From Cryobacterium psychrotolerans (lineage in GTDB: Bacteria; Actinomycetota; Actinomycetes; Actinomycetales; Microbacteriaceae), in contig NZ_FNFU01000005.1 of the NCBI RefSeq assembly GCF_900101115.1, forward strand, positions 1 to 64,000: a stretch of DNA of 64,000 nucleotides. The letters run 5' to 3'. Numbering within the stretch: the stretch's first letter is position 1; each line of letters starts with the position of its first letter. Below, piece after piece: positions 53,604 through 62,095 of the stretch. Position numbers and translations under genes: made by a program. Below the pieces are notes generated by a model. It was not told the origin of the DNA and did not search any database. It worked only from the letters and a program-made list of their open reading frames with translations.

Positions 53604-54596
53604 GTGGATCAACCCCTCGGCGGTGGCGCCACCGCCGTGGCCCGCGCGCACAGCAACATTGCCCTGGTCAAATACTGGGGCAAGCGAGACGCCGCGCTGA
53701 ACACTCCTGCCGTTGGTTCGATCTCGGTCACCCTGGCTGCGCTGTACACCGATACGAGGGTGACGTTTCGCCCCGATCTCTCCGGCGATGAGTTCTGGCT
53801 GGACGGATCCCGCAGCGACGCCACGCGGGTCAGCCGCGTGCTCGACCTGGTGCGCCGGCGGGCCGCCACCGACCGGTACGCCGTCGTCTCGTCGACGAAC
53901 AACTTCCCGACCGGAGCCGGCCTGGCCTCGTCGGCATCCGGCTTCGCCGCCCTTGCTGTGGCCGCGGCCGGCGCAAGCGGCCTCACGCTGGCCGACCGGG
54001 AACTGTCGATCCTGGCGCGCCACGGCTCCGGGTCGGCGGCCCGGTCCATCTTCGGGGGATTCGCCGAGATGCACGCCGGCGTCGCCGCCGATGGGTCGGA
54101 CGCGTACGCGGAACAACTGCTCGAGCCGGCCGATTGGCCGTTGTCGGTCGCCGTGGCCATCACCGAGCGCGGCGAGAAGTCGATCAATTCCACAATCGGA
54201 ATGGGTGAAAGCGCGACCACGTCGCCGTTCTACCAAGCCTGGCAGGACTCCGCCGCCGACGATCTCGCCGAGATGCGGGCCGCCATCGCAGCCCGGGACT
54301 TCGCCCGGCTCGGCGAGTTGTCCGAGTACAACTGCCTCAAGTTGCACGCGCTGATGCTGTCCACCCGGCCCGCCCTCATCTATTGGAATGCCGCCACCGT
54401 CGCCGCCATGCACGTCGTGCGCGGGCTGCGCGCCGACGGCGTGCCGGCCTACTTCACGATCGACGCCGGACCGCAGGTGAAGGTGCTCTGCCTCCCGGCC
54501 GACTCCGCGGCCGTCCGGGGCGCGCTGGCACTCGTCCCCGGGGTGCACGAGGTGCGGATGAGCGCACTCGGCCCGGGCGCGCACCGGCTGGAGTGA
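53604..54596 (+). CDS. mvaD: diphosphomevalonate decarboxylase
   Basis: MvaD converts mevalonate diphosphate to isopentenyl diphosphate using ATP. The 330-residue GHMP-family protein has AHSNIALVKYWGKRD at the N-terminus, the ATP-binding GAGLASSASGFAALAVA, and HGSGSAARSIFGGFAEMHAG with the substrate-binding residues. It heads an operon with pmk and the reductase-kinase fusion. Confidence 0.96.
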   Translation: MDQPLGGGATAVARAHSNIALVKYWGKRDAALNTPAVGSISVTLAALYTDTRVTFRPDLSGDEFWLDGSRSDATRVSRVLDLVRRRAATDRYAVVSSTNNFPTGAGLASSASGFAALAVAAAGASGLTLADRELSILARHGSGSAARSIFGGFAEMHAGVAADGSDAYAEQLLEPADWPLSVAVAITERGEKSINSTIGMGESATTSPFYQAWQDSAADDLAEMRAAIAARDFARLGELSEYNCLKLHALMLSTRPALIYWNAATVAAMHVVRGLRADGVPAYFTIDAGPQVKVLCLPADSAAVRGALALVPGVHEVRMSALGPGAHRLE

Positions 54597-54598
54597 GC

Positions 54599-55618
54599 AT
54601 GGCGGCCATCAGTACGTCCGCGCCCGGCAAGCTCTTCCTGCTCGGCGAGTACGCCGTTCTTGACGGGGCCCCGGCGCTCCTGGCGGCCGTGGACCGCCGC
54701 GCCCGGGTGACGATCGGCGACTCGGAATCCGGCTCCTGGCAGGTGAGCGCGCCGAACCTGGGCATCGTGAACCTCGCCCTCGGCGGCGACGGCGGCCTGC
54801 CGGCGGGCCTCGATGCCGCCGGGCGCTCGAAGCTTCGGGTGTTCGACGCGGTGCGTGAGGCCGTCCTGGCCCGCGCTCCTCGCCCGGCCCGGCCGCTCGC
54901 GATCACGATGGACAGCGGCGCGCTCTCGCGGGGCGGCCACAAACTGGGGCTGGGCTCGAGCGCCGCCGTTGCCGTCGCTCTGACCGCCGCACTGGCCACC
55001 GCGCTCGACCTCGACCTCGACCGGGAGGCGCTGTTCCGCCTGGCCGAGCAGGCTCATCGGCGCGCGCAAGGCGGCGTCGGCAGCGGCGGGGATGTCGCGG
55101 CGAGCGTGTACGGCGGGCTGATCCGGTATTCCCGCGGCGCCGTTCCCGTGCCTCTCCGGTGGCCGGAGGAGCTGAGCGTCCTGGCCGTGGTTACCGGCGA
55201 GGGCGCCCTGACCACCCGGCTGGTGGGCCGCGTGGCCGACTATGCCGCAGAGGATCCCGCCCGGTACCGGGCGGATATCGCCCGCCTGGCCGGCCTGGCC
55301 GAGCGCGCCGAGGCGTCGCTCGGCGATCCGGACGCATTCCTGCGCCTGGCCGGCGACTATTTCTCGGCGCTCACCGTGCTCGACACCCATGCCCGGGCGG
55401 GCATCGTCAGCGAGCGCCACCACGAGCTGCACGCGGTGGCGCGGCGAGAAGGCGGTGTCTTCAAGACCTCGGGGGCCGGCGGCGGCGACGTCGGCCTCGC
55501 CTTCAGCCACAGCGGGGAGCCCGCCGAACGGCTGGCCGCAGCCCTCGCCGGCGCCGGGGCCGCGGTCGTCCCGCTCGGCTTCTTCACCGCCGGCGTCCAC
55601 GGAGGTTCCAGATCATGA
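54599..55618 (+). CDS. phosphomevalonate kinase
   Basis: The 339-residue GHMP kinase phosphorylates mevalonate 5-phosphate to the diphosphate. Motifs are APGKLFLLGEYAVLDGAPAL (motif 1), HKLGLGSSAAVAVALTAAL (motif 2) and KTSGAGGGDVGLAFS (motif 3). GVGSGGDVAASVYGG is typical of the phosphomevalonate kinase branch. The ATG at 54599 is listed; a GTG at 54593 overlapping the mvaD stop is also possible. Confidence 0.92.
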   Translation: MAAISTSAPGKLFLLGEYAVLDGAPALLAAVDRRARVTIGDSESGSWQVSAPNLGIVNLALGGDGGLPAGLDAAGRSKLRVFDAVREAVLARAPRPARPLAITMDSGALSRGGHKLGLGSSAAVAVALTAALATALDLDLDREALFRLAEQAHRRAQGGVGSGGDVAASVYGGLIRYSRGAVPVPLRWPEELSVLAVVTGEGALTTRLVGRVADYAAEDPARYRADIARLAGLAERAEASLGDPDAFLRLAGDYFSALTVLDTHARAGIVSERHHELHAVARREGGVFKTSGAGGGDVGLAFSHSGEPAERLAAALAGAGAAVVPLGFFTAGVHGGSRS

Positions 55619-57897
55619 GCCGGTCCCGCATCCCCGGGTTCTACCAGTTGTCGGTCGAGGACCGGCTGAAGCTCCTGCACGAACGCGGGGTACTGGATAA
55701 CGCCCACTTCGCGGCACTGCGGGGCGGAACCGCCGCCCTCGATGTGGGCGCCGCGGACCGGCTGATCGAGAACGTCATCGGCGTGTTCTCCCTGCCCATG
55801 GGCCTCGGCCTCAACTTCCAGGTCAACGAACGCGACTACCTCGTGCCGATGGTGGTCGAGGAACCGTCGATCATCGCGGCGGTGAGCTCCACGGCGAAGC
55901 TGGTTCGGCAGGCCGGCGGTTTCTCCAGCGTCGCGGATGAGCCCCTGCTCATCGGCCAGGTCCAGGTGGTGGATGTCCCCGAGCCCGAACGCGCGCGGCT
56001 GGCCGTGCTCGCGCAGACACCGGAGATCCTGCGGCTGGCCAACAGCGGGCATCCGAACATGCTGGCGCGCGGCGGAGGCGCCCGGGACGTTGAGGTATTC
56101 CTCCGCGGGACGACGGCGTACAACGGCGAGCTGCTGGTCGTGCACCTCATGGTGGACACCCGGGACGCGATGGGCGCCAATCTCGTCAACTCGATGTGCG
56201 AGCGCATCGCGCCGCTGATCGAGGAGATCAGCCAGGGGCGGGTCTTCCTTCGCATCCTCTCGAACCTCACCGACCGGGCGCTGGTGCGTGCCCGCGCCGT
56301 GATTCCCCCCGGGCTGCTGGAGACCGGCGAGTTCTCGGGCGAACGGGTGCGGGACGGAATCGTGCTGGCGAACGAATTCGCCGCGATGGATCCCTACCGG
56401 GCGACCACGCACAACAAGGGCATCATGAACGGCATCGACGCCGTCGCGATCGCGACCGGAAACGACTGGCGCGCAATCGAGGCCGCCGCCCACGCGTATG
56501 CCGCGCGCGGCATACGTTACGCGCCGCTCACCGACTGGCGCACGGACGAAGACGGCAACCTGGTCGGCGAGCTGACCATCCCGTTGAAGGTCGGCACGGT
56601 CGGCGGGCAGGTCGAATCGAACCCGGCCGTGCGGCTGGCCCGCACGATCCTCGACGTCTCCTCCGCCCGGGAACTGGCCGAGGTGATGGCTGCCGTCGGC
56701 CTGGCCCAGAACCTGGCCGCGCTCAAGGCGCTGTCCACCACCGGCATCCAGCGGGGGCACATGCGGCTGCACGCTCGTGCCGTCGCGGCCGCCGCCGGAG
56801 CGAGCGGAGCCCGGTTTGACGAGGTCGTCGAGAGACTCATCGCCGACGGGGAGATCAAGGTCTGGAAGGCCCGCCAGATCATGGAGGCCCTGGGCGAGAC
56901 CGTGGAGGGCGGCGCGCCCGCGGCGGGTGCGCCCCGGGCGGTTGTTCCCCCCGTGGCCGCGGTGCCCGCCCCGGGCGCCCACCTCGGGTACGGCAAGATC
57001 ATCCTGCTGGGCGAGCATTCGGTCGTCTACGGTCACCACGCGATTGCCGCGCCGATCGGGCTGTCCGTCCGGGCGGAGGTCACCAGGGGATCGTCGGCGA
57101 GCGAACCGGTCATCTCCGACTGGGATGTCGATGGGTCCGTTCGCGAACCGATCCGGGAGAACATCTCACACCGGGTCGCGGCGCTGATCACCGAGCGCCT
57201 CGGCGTACCCGCGGCGGGGATGCGCGTCGACGTCTTCTCGGACCTGCCCCGGGCGAGCGGCCTGGGCGCCTCCGCCGCCTTCGCTGTGGCCGTGATCCGC
57301 GCGGTCGCCGCGTCGTTCGACATCCGGATCAGCGACGCCGCGGTGTCGCGCCTCGCCTTCGAATGCGAGCAGATCGTGCACGGCACGCCGTCGGGCATCG
57401 ACAACACCGTCGCCACCTTCGGCAGGCCGATCCTGTTCCGCAAAACGGATGACGGCCGCCCCGAGATCAGCGACATCGTCACACCGCAGCCGATTCCGAT
57501 CATCATCGGACTCTCCGGTGTGAGTGCGCTCACGTCGCAGACCGTGGGTCTGGTGCGGAGAGCCTGGCAGCGGAACCCGCGGCGCTACGACCAGATCTTC
57601 GCCCAGATCGACGGGCTCGTCCTGGCCGGAGTCGACGCGCTCCGACGCGGGGACATCGCCGACCTGGGCGAGCTGATGAACATCAACCAGGGCCTGCTCA
57701 ATGCCCTGCAGGTGTCCAGTCCGGAGCTCGAGGAACTCGTCGCGATCGCCCGGCGGGCGGGCGCGCTCGGGGCGAAACTGACCGGCGGGGGCGGCGGAGG
57801 CGCCATGATCGCCGTTGCGGAACCCAGCGGCACGGAACCGATCATCGCCGCCATGCGCGGGGCCGGCTACACGACGTATCTCACCGAGATCCGCTAG
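55615..57897 (+). CDS. fusion of class II HMG-CoA reductase and mevalonate kinase
   Basis: One continuous 760-codon frame encodes two mevalonate-pathway enzymes. Residues 1-425 are a class II (mvaA-type) HMG-CoA reductase: ENVIGVFSLPMGLGLNFQVN, EEPSIIAAVSSTAK (catalytic Glu), VDTRDAMGANLVNSMCERI, HNKGIMNGIDAVAIATGND (catalytic Lys and Asp) and RGHMRLHAR (His). An Ala/Pro-rich linker spans about 425-452. Residues 453-760 are mevalonate kinase: GKIILLGEHSVVYGHHAI, RASGLGASAAFAVAV and KLTGGGGGGAMIAV. No stop or frameshift separates them. The fusion would carry HMG-CoA to mevalonate 5-phosphate. The start overlaps the pmk stop (ATGA). Confidence 0.95.
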   Translation: MSRSRIPGFYQLSVEDRLKLLHERGVLDNAHFAALRGGTAALDVGAADRLIENVIGVFSLPMGLGLNFQVNERDYLVPMVVEEPSIIAAVSSTAKLVRQAGGFSSVADEPLLIGQVQVVDVPEPERARLAVLAQTPEILRLANSGHPNMLARGGGARDVEVFLRGTTAYNGELLVVHLMVDTRDAMGANLVNSMCERIAPLIEEISQGRVFLRILSNLTDRALVRARAVIPPGLLETGEFSGERVRDGIVLANEFAAMDPYRATTHNKGIMNGIDAVAIATGNDWRAIEAAAHAYAARGIRYAPLTDWRTDEDGNLVGELTIPLKVGTVGGQVESNPAVRLARTILDVSSARELAEVMAAVGLAQNLAALKALSTTGIQRGHMRLHARAVAAAAGASGARFDEVVERLIADGEIKVWKARQIMEALGETVEGGAPAAGAPRAVVPPVAAVPAPGAHLGYGKIILLGEHSVVYGHHAIAAPIGLSVRAEVTRGSSASEPVISDWDVDGSVREPIRENISHRVAALITERLGVPAAGMRVDVFSDLPRASGLGASAAFAVAVIRAVAASFDIRISDAAVSRLAFECEQIVHGTPSGIDNTVATFGRPILFRKTDDGRPEISDIVTPQPIPIIIGLSGVSALTSQTVGLVRRAWQRNPRRYDQIFAQIDGLVLAGVDALRRGDIADLGELMNINQGLLNALQVSSPELEELVAIARRAGALGAKLTGGGGGGAMIAVAEPSGTEPIIAAMRGAGYTTYLTEIR

Positions 57898-57907
57898 CTC
57901 CGGCGGG

Positions 57908-58507
57908 CTAACCGTTCGGGTAGAGCAGCGGAAGCTGGAGTGTCAGCCAGGGGCTGAACGCCCACGGGGTGGCGTTCACGGCCGTGATCAGCTGCGGTCG
58001 CTCCGCCCATCGCCACTCCATCACCTCGTCGGCGTGGGGAGCGATGTCCGAGGCCGTGGTCGCCGTGTAGACCGGGCAGATCTCGTTCTCCACGATTCCC
58101 GAGGCGTCCACCGCGCGATAACGGAAGTCGGGCAGCGCCGGGGAAAGCGTGTCGATCTCGATGCCGAGTTCGTGTTCGGCCCGCCGCACCACGGCATCCG
58201 CCAGCGCCTCACCGGGGCCCGGATGACCGCAGAATGAGTTCGTCCAGACGCCGGGCCAGGCCTTCTTGGTCAGGGCCCGCCTCGTCACGAGGATGCGCCC
58301 GTCCCGGTCGAAGACGTGGCAGGAGAAAGCCAGGTGGAGCGGGGTGTCGAGGCCGTGCACGAATGCCTTGTCGGCGGTGCCGATCGGCGTTCCGTCCTCG
58401 GCGACCAGCACCACCAGTTCGCTGGGTTCCCCCGCGGGCTGCTCCCGGTCGCCTCGCAATCGATCCTCCACCACGTGCACCCATCCTCCGCAAAGTCCGC
58501 ATCCCAA
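57908..58507 (-). CDS. idi: isopentenyl-diphosphate delta-isomerase, type I
   Basis: Idi interconverts isopentenyl and dimethylallyl diphosphate. The 199-residue Nudix-fold protein has the catalytic cysteine in WTNSFCGHPGPGEAL and the catalytic glutamate in GIVENEICPVYTA. Length and motifs fit type I Idi. It converges with the reductase-kinase gene (10-bp gap) and completes the pathway. Confidence 0.95.
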   Translation of the reverse strand: MGCGLCGGWVHVVEDRLRGDREQPAGEPSELVVLVAEDGTPIGTADKAFVHGLDTPLHLAFSCHVFDRDGRILVTRRALTKKAWPGVWTNSFCGHPGPGEALADAVVRRAEHELGIEIDTLSPALPDFRYRAVDASGIVENEICPVYTATTASDIAPHADEVMEWRWAERPQLITAVNATPWAFSPWLTLQLPLLYPNG

Positions 58508-58604
58508 ATCTACGCCAGCCCCTCACCTGCCGTCGCCGGCTGAGCCGCCCGAAGTGCTTCCCGCTGCGGCCCCGCTAGGCCGTGTTGAATAAGTCTGTGT
58601 TGAT

Positions 58605-58664
58605 TCAGATCAACGTGGCGGCAAGGGTGATACCGGCTTCGCAGTTGCGCGCCGTCTTGTCGGA
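58605..58664 (-). mobile_element. 3' remnant of an IS5-family transposase gene
   Basis: Sixty bases encode SDKTARNCEAGITLAATLI and a stop, the typical C-terminal end of IS5/IS427-like transposases. Beyond it, cagacttattcaacacggcc (58579-58598, minus strand) looks like the element's terminal inverted repeat. The rest of the IS is absent, so this is a deletion scar. Confidence 0.65.
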
Positions 58665-58771
58665 GCGAGGTCAAAGCCGACCACATCGAGCCCTGCGTCG
58701 CGGAGGCCTCCCGCGATGAGCGATCCTGCCTCGCCCAGACCGATTGCAGCAACTTTGATGGCCTGAGTCAT
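58665..58771 (-). pseudogene. 5' remnant of an NAD(P)-binding dehydrogenase gene (6PGDH/HIBADH type)
   Basis: About 36 codons (MTQAIKVAAIGLGEAGSLIA, then GGLRDAGLDVVGFDLAP) show the GxGxxG fold of the 6-phosphogluconate or 3-hydroxyisobutyrate dehydrogenase family. The sequence then runs straight into the transposase remnant. The gene was probably cut by IS insertion, followed by deletion. It lies downstream of, and on the same strand as, the MetE-like gene. Confidence 0.7.
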
Positions 58772-58811
58772 GTGATCACTCTCGCAGAGCGACAAGCGGC
58801 CGGCCCGGATG

Positions 58812-59915
58812 TCAGTGCCACACGTCCGCCGCGACCTCGACGACCTCGCGGACCTTCGCCCACTGCTGTTCCTCACTCAGGTCGTTGCCGTCCTCTGTTG
58901 AGGCGAAGCCGCATTGCGGACTGAGCGCGAGCTGCTCCAGCGGCACGAACGTCGCCGCCTCCGCGATGCGTCGCTTCAGGAGCTCGCGGTCTTCCAGCTC
59001 GCCGCTCTTGGTCGTCACCAGCCCGAGCACCACGACCTTGTCCCCCGCGGGCAGATGGCGCAGCGGGGCGAAGGTACCGGCGCGCTCGCTGTCGTACTCG
59101 AGAAAATAGCCGTCGTAGTTGCACACCGAGAGCAACTGCTCAGCGACCGGTTCGTACCCGCCCGACGAGATCCACGTCGAGCGGAAGTTGCCGCGGCAGA
59201 CATGCGTCGTCACCGTCATGTCGTCGGGCTTGCCCGCGAGCGAGGCGTTGATCAGAAGGGCGTAGCGCTCGGCCAGTCCGTCTGTGCGGATGCCGCGCTC
59301 CGCCGCCTTCGCGATCTCGACATCGGAGCACAGGTACGCCCACGCGGTGTCGTCGAACTGGAGGTAGCGGCATCCGGCATCGTAGAACGCGGCGATCGCA
59401 TCGCGGTAGGCGCGGGCCAGATCGTCGAAGGTGTCCTCGGCGTCGTCGTAGGCCGCGGGGTTCACAGCGCCACTTTCCAGCCGGAAGTGCAGGACTGTCG
59501 GTGCGGGGATGGTCATCTTCGGCAGGACAGCGGTCGTGGACTGCAGGAAACGGTAGTGCTCGATCATGGGGTGGTCGGCCGGGAACCTGATTGGCCCAGT
59601 GACCCGCACGCCGCGTGAGCGCGTCTGGACGCCCTGGAACTGGATGCCGTGGTCGAGCTCAACGATCTCGACACCCTGCAGGCCGTCGAAGAAATCGAAG
59701 TGCCACCACGACCGGCGGAACTCCCCGTCGGTGGCGAGCTTGAGGCCGGCGTCGGCCTGCCGCGCCACGACCCGCACGATCTCTGCGTCCTCCACCTCGC
59801 GCAGCCCGGCGTCGCTCAGTGAGCCGGCCTCGTGTCGTGTTCGCGCATCCTTGAGCGACGGAGACCGGAGGAAACTGCCGACGATGTCTGCACGGAATGG
59901 CGGGTTGACGGTCAT
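58812..59915 (-). CDS. MetE-like methyltransferase (YxjG/YxjH type)
   Basis: The 367-residue protein matches the C-terminal catalytic barrel of cobalamin-independent methionine synthase as a stand-alone protein. [14 protein letters not shown] and [11 protein letters not shown] precede [20 protein letters not shown] (His and Cys zinc ligands), and SPQCGFAST holds the last Cys ligand. Such proteins transfer methyl groups from methyl-folate or small donors to a thiol. The ATG at 59915 is used. A role in one-carbon metabolism fits the purU fragment beside it. Confidence 0.88.
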   Translation of the reverse strand: MTVNPPFRADIVGSFLRSPSLKDARTRHEAGSLSDAGLREVEDAEIVRVVARQADAGLKLATDGEFRRSWWHFDFFDGLQGVEIVELDHGIQFQGVQTRSRGVRVTGPIRFPADHPMIEHYRFLQSTTAVLPKMTIPAPTVLHFRLESGAVNPAAYDDAEDTFDDLARAYRDAIAAFYDAGCRYLQFDDTAWAYLCSDVEIAKAAERGIRTDGLAERYALLINASLAGKPDDMTVTTHVCRGNFRSTWISSGGYEPVAEQLLSVCNYDGYFLEYDSERAGTFAPLRHLPAGDKVVVLGLVTTKSGELEDRELLKRRIAEAATFVPLEQLALSPQCGFASTEDGNDLSEEQQWAKVREVVEVAADVWH

Positions 59916-59967
59916 GAGATCAAAACTACCGCACGGAGAGAATGCCTGCCCGAATTCGCGGGCGCCG

Positions 59968-60238
59968 TCAGAACACCACGGTGGTGTTGCCCGAGCGCAC
60001 CACGGTCGTCGCAGTGCCAGGCGACTGCTCGCGCGAGCACCTGCCGTTCGACGTCGGCTCGATACCGTGCGAGATCGGCAGCGGTTGCGGCGTGGGAGAC
60101 GCGCACGACGTCCTGTTCGATGATGGGGCCTTCGTCGAGGTCTCTGGTGACGTAGTGCGCGGTCGCGCCGATGAGCTTGACGCCGCGCTCTTTGGCTTTC
60201 TGGTACGGGGCGGCTCCGATGAATGCGGGCAGGAACGA
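59968..60238 (-). pseudogene. purU: 3' fragment of formyltetrahydrofolate deformylase gene, frameshifted
   Basis: The frame encodes [20 protein letters not shown], then [20 protein letters not shown] and [19 protein letters not shown], which is the C-terminal part of PurU. A one-base frameshift near 60010 then moves the reading into [11 protein letters not shown] and its stop. The N-terminal two-thirds, including the ACT domain, is missing. Upstream sequence has been replaced by an unrelated 5' end (60239-60299). Confidence 0.85.
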
Positions 60239-60299
60239 GCGGTGCCAGCTCCTCGACGGTGTGCGGTTTTTCGCCCATTTGAAGGGTCGTCTGGCCCAT
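60239..60299 (-). pseudogene. truncated 5' end of an unidentified gene fused to the purU fragment
   Basis: An ATG at 60299 with a good RBS (gaggagg) opens [20 protein letters not shown], which breaks off where PurU similarity begins in another frame. I do not recognise it. It is divergent from the aldehyde dehydrogenase across the MarR-type palindrome and may once have shared its control. Confidence 0.5.
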
Positions 60300-60417
60300 C
60301 ACATGCCTCCTCATTGATGACATTGATTGCCGCTTCGCCGCCGTTCCGGCGTTTTCATCGACTCTCGTTTGCGACCTGGTCCAGATTCTCGAACTTCCGA
60401 ATCGAACCACTAAGACG

Positions 60418-60441
60418 ATCTTGTTTATAAGTAAACAAGAT
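60418..60441. promoter_or_regulatory. 24-bp palindrome, probable MarR operator
   Basis: atcttgttta and taaacaagat are perfect 10-bp inverted arms around taag. The site is AT-rich in contrast to its surroundings. It lies 77 bp before the aldehyde dehydrogenase gene, whose downstream neighbour is a MarR regulator. Confidence 0.75.
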
Positions 60442-60517
60442 TGAACTATGCTGACTCTCGACTGCGGACTACGAAGTCTGCAAGCGATTATCAAGACACA
60501 GAGAGTTGCTTTGACTT

Positions 60518-62005
60518 ATGGCTGAAACAATAGGGACCGTTCGTACCGGTCTGTTCATCGGGGGCGTCCAGCGCGACACGGTGGATGTGCTCGAGGTCGC
60601 AGATCCGGCCAAAGCCGGTCAGGTGGTTGGGTATGCGGCAGCTGCCACCACCGCGGATGTCGCGGATGCGGTGGCGGCGGCAAAAGCCGCATTCCCCGCA
60701 TGGTCGGCGATGTCGGCCGTGGAGCGCGCCGCCATCATGGCCGAGGCGATTGCCGGGATCGCCGATGAGCGTGATGCAGATGCCGCGGTGCTGTCGCGGG
60801 AAAACGGGAAAGTCCGTTTTGAAGGCTGGATCGATTCGCTGGTGTTTGAGATCCGGTGGAACCTGGCATTGATGCTCGCCGGGGAAGTCGACACCGGGAA
60901 GACCCTCCCCGTGGTTCCGGGAATCCCGGTGTCCACCGAGGTGACGTACCAGGCACTCGGTGTGGTCAGCGTGATCGTGCCCTTCAACTGGCCGATCGCC
61001 ATCCTCGGCGCGGCGCTGCCACACGCGTTGCTGGCGGGAAACACGGCGATCGTGAAGCCGCCGCCCTCGGCACCCCTGGCGACGACGCGCGTGGTGCAGC
61101 GGATTGCGGAGAAGCTCCCCGCCGGTGTGCTGAACATAGTCACCGGATTGGACCAGAACATGGCCGGGTTGATCGACAGCCCCGACATCGCGAAGGTGTG
61201 CTTCACCGGCAGCGTCAATGGCGGGAAGCGAATCATGGAGATGGCTTCCAAGTCGCTCACCCGTTTGACGCTCGAGCTGGGCGGGAATGACGCCGCGATC
61301 TTCCTCGAAGATGCCATCCTGGATGACACCCACCTCGACCGCCTGTACGCGGCGATCTTCGATACGACCGGGCAGATCTGCATGAACGCAAAGCGCGTCT
61401 ACGTGCACTCCTCCCGCCTCGACGAACTCGTCCAGGGTCTGACGGCCCGCCTGGAGAAGGTGCAGCTCGGCTATGGCCTGGATGCCGACACGACCATGGG
61501 TCCGCTGCACTCTCCCGTACAGAAGGCCTTCGTCGACGAAATCATCCAGGACGCCAAGGACTCGGGTGCCGAGGTGCGCGAGTTCGGGCAGCTTCCCACC
61601 GGTGACCTCGCCGGCGGCAACTTCGTCCGCCCCGCCCTGGTGATCAACCCCGATCCGATGCTGCGTGTCGTGACTCTGGAACAGTTCGGCCCCGTCATCC
61701 CGATCATCCCGTTCACGACGGAAGCCGACGCTGTCGCCTCCGCGAACGACACGTGGGCCGGGCTCGGCGGTTCCGTCTGGACGGCGAGTCCCGAATCGGC
61801 AAGCCGCGTCGGCTCGCAACTGGCCTGCGGATACGTCTGGGTCAACGACCACGGCGCCACCCGCCTCGACCTCCGCGCTCCGTTCGGCGGTATGAAGCAG
61901 TCCGGTTTCGGACGGGAACAAGGAATCGAGGGCATTCGAGCCTTCCAGGACACCCGTGCCATCGCCACGATAGACGCAGCAGCACTCGCCGCGCAGGCGC
62001 ACTGA
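60518..62005 (+). CDS. NAD(P)+-dependent aldehyde dehydrogenase
   Basis: The 495-residue protein has the full ALDH layout: VPFNWPIAILGAALPHALLA (cofactor site), CFTGSVNGGKRIMEMA, the catalytic glutamate in LTLELGGNDAAIF and the catalytic cysteine in TTGQICMNAKRVYVHS. It resembles aromatic/aliphatic aldehyde dehydrogenases of the vanillin/salicylaldehyde type, but the substrate is not fixed. The ATG at 60518 is used. It is probably controlled by the MarR gene downstream through the palindrome upstream. Confidence 0.92.
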   Translation: MAETIGTVRTGLFIGGVQRDTVDVLEVADPAKAGQVVGYAAAATTADVADAVAAAKAAFPAWSAMSAVERAAIMAEAIAGIADERDADAAVLSRENGKVRFEGWIDSLVFEIRWNLALMLAGEVDTGKTLPVVPGIPVSTEVTYQALGVVSVIVPFNWPIAILGAALPHALLAGNTAIVKPPPSAPLATTRVVQRIAEKLPAGVLNIVTGLDQNMAGLIDSPDIAKVCFTGSVNGGKRIMEMASKSLTRLTLELGGNDAAIFLEDAILDDTHLDRLYAAIFDTTGQICMNAKRVYVHSSRLDELVQGLTARLEKVQLGYGLDADTTMGPLHSPVQKAFVDEIIQDAKDSGAEVREFGQLPTGDLAGGNFVRPALVINPDPMLRVVTLEQFGPVIPIIPFTTEADAVASANDTWAGLGGSVWTASPESASRVGSQLACGYVWVNDHGATRLDLRAPFGGMKQSGFGREQGIEGIRAFQDTRAIATIDAAALAAQAH

Positions 62006-62095
62006 TGGAGGGCTGTGGCCGGCGCGCTCGGCTGATTCAATCGAGCCTGTCGGCCACGGCCCACTGTCCGGACCCCTCGTGATCGGCCCATCGAC

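Noticed and set aside
53553-58507. Mevalonate locus as part of a biosynthetic gene cluster
   Set aside because: No terpene synthase, prenyltransferase or carotenoid gene is seen nearby; it appears to be a precursor pathway only.
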